DNA of 64,000 nucleotides, from positions 62,001 to 126,000 of the forward strand of contig DAORJK010000002.1 of assembly GCA_035438985.1 (NCBI GenBank), in the 5' to 3' direction. Position 1 is the stretch's first letter, and each line of letters begins with the position of its first letter. Below the pieces are notes generated by a model. It was not told the DNA's origin. It saw only the letters and a program-made list of their open reading frames with translations, and did no database searches. The translations under genes were made by a program, and so were the position numbers. This stretch comes from UBA4408 sp002389785 (lineage in GTDB: Bacteria; Bacteroidota; Bacteroidia; UBA4408). This document shows positions 62,499-64,000 of the stretch, one piece after another.

Positions 62499-64000
62499 AT
62501 GAAATTTAAGGCTACATTAATTTTTGTACTAGTATTTTTAATTCCGGAATTTGGCACTTCGCAAATTTTAAATGAACAACAGCGAGTATTAAAATACTGG
62601 TATTATCGCGAAAGACTAAAAACACAATTTGTAATGGGTATTGGCCAAGGAGATGGCGAATCAATGCCCTTTGAAGAAAGAGTAAATCCTAAATATGACC
62701 CAGGGATTGAACAAATAGTGCATAATAGTGATGCAACCATTTCTCTCTCATACTACATTATTGTATTGGCTCTAGAATACGAATTACTTCAAAAAAATAG
62801 TCAAGAAACTTGGCAAACAGAATTGGAGCTTTTTTATGCTATTGATGCAATAAATAGGGTAGATAGAAATGCCGAAGGATATTATGGAAAGTCGCCTAAA
62901 TTGGATGGATACTATATAAGGGATGATGTTTGTATTGGTTGTGATTTTCGTTCAAATAAGCCATTAATGAACGCTATAGCAGCTTCTAATTGTTCCAAAT
63001 TAAATACAAGAAGTTTAAATTCAAATATTACATGGATAAAAACAAGTGGTGAGTATTGTTCAGGATCTATTCCTCATCAAGGAAAAAAGGATAGCTATGA
63101 AGGAAATTTTACAAGTGTTGATCAAAACATTCACCTTTACTTAGCAATGCATTTTATTATAAGCCGATTTTCAAATTTGGATGTTTCTGATTTGCCCAGC
63201 CAATACAGCTCTCTAACTTTTTCAGATAATAACTCAAACACAAATTTTGGAAATGCAGCCAAAGAAATAATGGTTCGCTTAATAAACTATATGCATAAAC
63301 CTAATAAACTCAGCACAGTTGGTCATTGGGATATAAAAGATCCTGACGGTAGCAGAATCCACAACGACTGGGGAGGAAATGCTTGGTTTTTAAGCCCAGG
63401 ATTTTCAGGAGCAGTAAAAAAGGACTGTAGTCATGAAAATCCATCGTTATTTATGAAAACCTTTGACTCGCAATGGCATATTGCGCTATTAGCTCATTTG
63501 GCTATGTTTACTTCTCCATGGTACTTTTATAGATATTCGGATGGTTTAAAGTTTATGAATTTAATGACTGTAAATGGACCAGGAAAATATTACGGTGTTT
63601 CAAAGTATGTAATTTATTCAAATCAATATAGTGGGAGGTACAATAGTTCATTGCACAAATACCCAATGATTCAAATTCCACTTATTAACAAATTGCTTTA
63701 CAATATACCCGACATGCACACAAAAGATTACTATCGCGATTTATTAGATGAAGCACCTTGCTTTGGACCTTATAATTATAGCGATAAGTGCAATTCTGTT
63801 TTATATCCTAGTACCAATTGGTCTTCAAGTAGTTTAATAATTCATCCAGAAAATAGAGGAAATTGTGATCCAGGAAGCTTTATTGGTGATTACAATGGCT
63901 TAGATTACATGCTCTTGTTTAATTTGTTTTATTTAACCCGTTCCGAACCCGAAAAGCTTTATTTTAATGATTTGTATAATCATCATGTAATTTCAGATTT
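62499..64000 (+). CDS. Secreted protein of unknown family (partial, C-terminus off window)
   Basis: The frame is open from ATG 62499 to the window end, 500 codons with no stop. It has a signal peptide (MKFKATLIFVLVFLIPEFGT, cleavage near TSQ). The mature part is helical and rich in aromatic residues (QQRVLKYWYYRERLKTQF, WQTELELFYAIDAINRV, TFDSQWHIALLAHLAMF). It has a calcium- or carbohydrate-like loop (NRVDRNAEGYYGKSP) and scattered Cys (DDVCIGCDF, AASNCSKL, DKCNSVLYP). The repeated helical layout could be an alpha/alpha toroid, but no family was recognised. It follows the lipoprotein gene by 30 bp. Confidence 0.75.
   Translation, partial: MKFKATLIFVLVFLIPEFGTSQILNEQQRVLKYWYYRERLKTQFVMGIGQGDGESMPFEERVNPKYDPGIEQIVHNSDATISLSYYIIVLALEYELLQKNSQETWQTELELFYAIDAINRVDRNAEGYYGKSPKLDGYYIRDDVCIGCDFRSNKPLMNAIAASNCSKLNTRSLNSNITWIKTSGEYCSGSIPHQGKKDSYEGNFTSVDQNIHLYLAMHFIISRFSNLDVSDLPSQYSSLTFSDNNSNTNFGNAAKEIMVRLINYMHKPNKLSTVGHWDIKDPDGSRIHNDWGGNAWFLSPGFSGAVKKDCSHENPSLFMKTFDSQWHIALLAHLAMFTSPWYFYRYSDGLKFMNLMTVNGPGKYYGVSKYVIYSNQYSGRYNSSLHKYPMIQIPLINKLLYNIPDMHTKDYYRDLLDEAPCFGPYNYSDKCNSVLYPSTNWSSSSLIIHPENRGNCDPGSFIGDYNGLDYMLLFNLFYLTRSEPEKLYFNDLYNHHVISD

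Overview
The window comes from a low-GC member of the Bacteroidota. Three things show this. Several proteins end in type IX secretion (T9SS) sorting domains. Many genes are preceded by the phylum's -7 promoter element TAnnTTTG, often with an upstream TTG and usually without a Shine-Dalgarno site. The gene content is typical of the phylum: PorV-like protein, DUF6089, DUF885, DUF6056 and DUF6175 families, SprB-like repeats and bacillithiol synthesis. The genus cannot be told from the sequence. No tRNA, rRNA, CRISPR array, insertion sequence or prophage was seen.

Layout. 1-433: 5' part of a glycosyltransferase, divergent from a four-gene run purK-purE-PorV-like-HhH/beta-barrel (509-5156). 5216-7539: aroB-aroA on the minus strand. 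7848-14526: a small secreted protein, then a 2047-residue T9SS cargo with eight exact-length 222-bp repeats. 14650-15816: proline dehydrogenase. 15917-23233: minus-strand envelope genes (DUF6089 barrel, M1 peptidase with sorting domain, two tiny sorting-domain proteins, a YD-like protein, a DUF885 lipoprotein). 23301-31024: housekeeping genes (arfB, rpe, class I aldolase, accD, a second DUF885 lipoprotein, ettA). 31159-34689: minus-strand run lgt, inositol monophosphatase family, lipoprotein, barrel and a broken deoxyribosyltransferase-like gene. 34913-41934: recA, TPR lipoprotein, two hypotheticals, a TPR sensor kinase and a DUF6056-like membrane protein. 42018-48090: rimO, bshC, an OmpH/Skp-like protein, two small genes and glutamate dehydrogenase. 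48212-53592: LTD/Calx-beta T9SS protein, VOC protein, small membrane protein, a 131-bp tandem repeat block, mtgA and fhs.

53759-58429 is a self-contained five-gene transcription unit. It has a full TTG-N18-TATATTTG promoter and a strong terminator, and every product is predicted to be exported. It encodes a protein with a FlgT-C/CsgG-accessory-like C-terminal part, two paralogous small proteins with an LPP20-like AxEQAxKNAV motif, a DUF6175 protein and a CsgG-like/coiled-coil protein. It is followed by a 1056-residue SprB-repeat/tail-fibre-like surface protein whose N-terminal codons contain a run of nine Gs (possible phase-variation switch), a lipoprotein, and a secreted protein of unknown family that runs off the window end. 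This region is the best candidate for an undescribed envelope system.

The main points for follow-up are that five-gene operon with its G9-bearing neighbour, the 131-bp REP-like tandem block, the interrupted gene at 31159-31494, the unusually long hairpin after ettA, and several start-site corrections (purK, recA, rimO, the TPR lipoprotein, fhs and the first gene of the five-gene operon).
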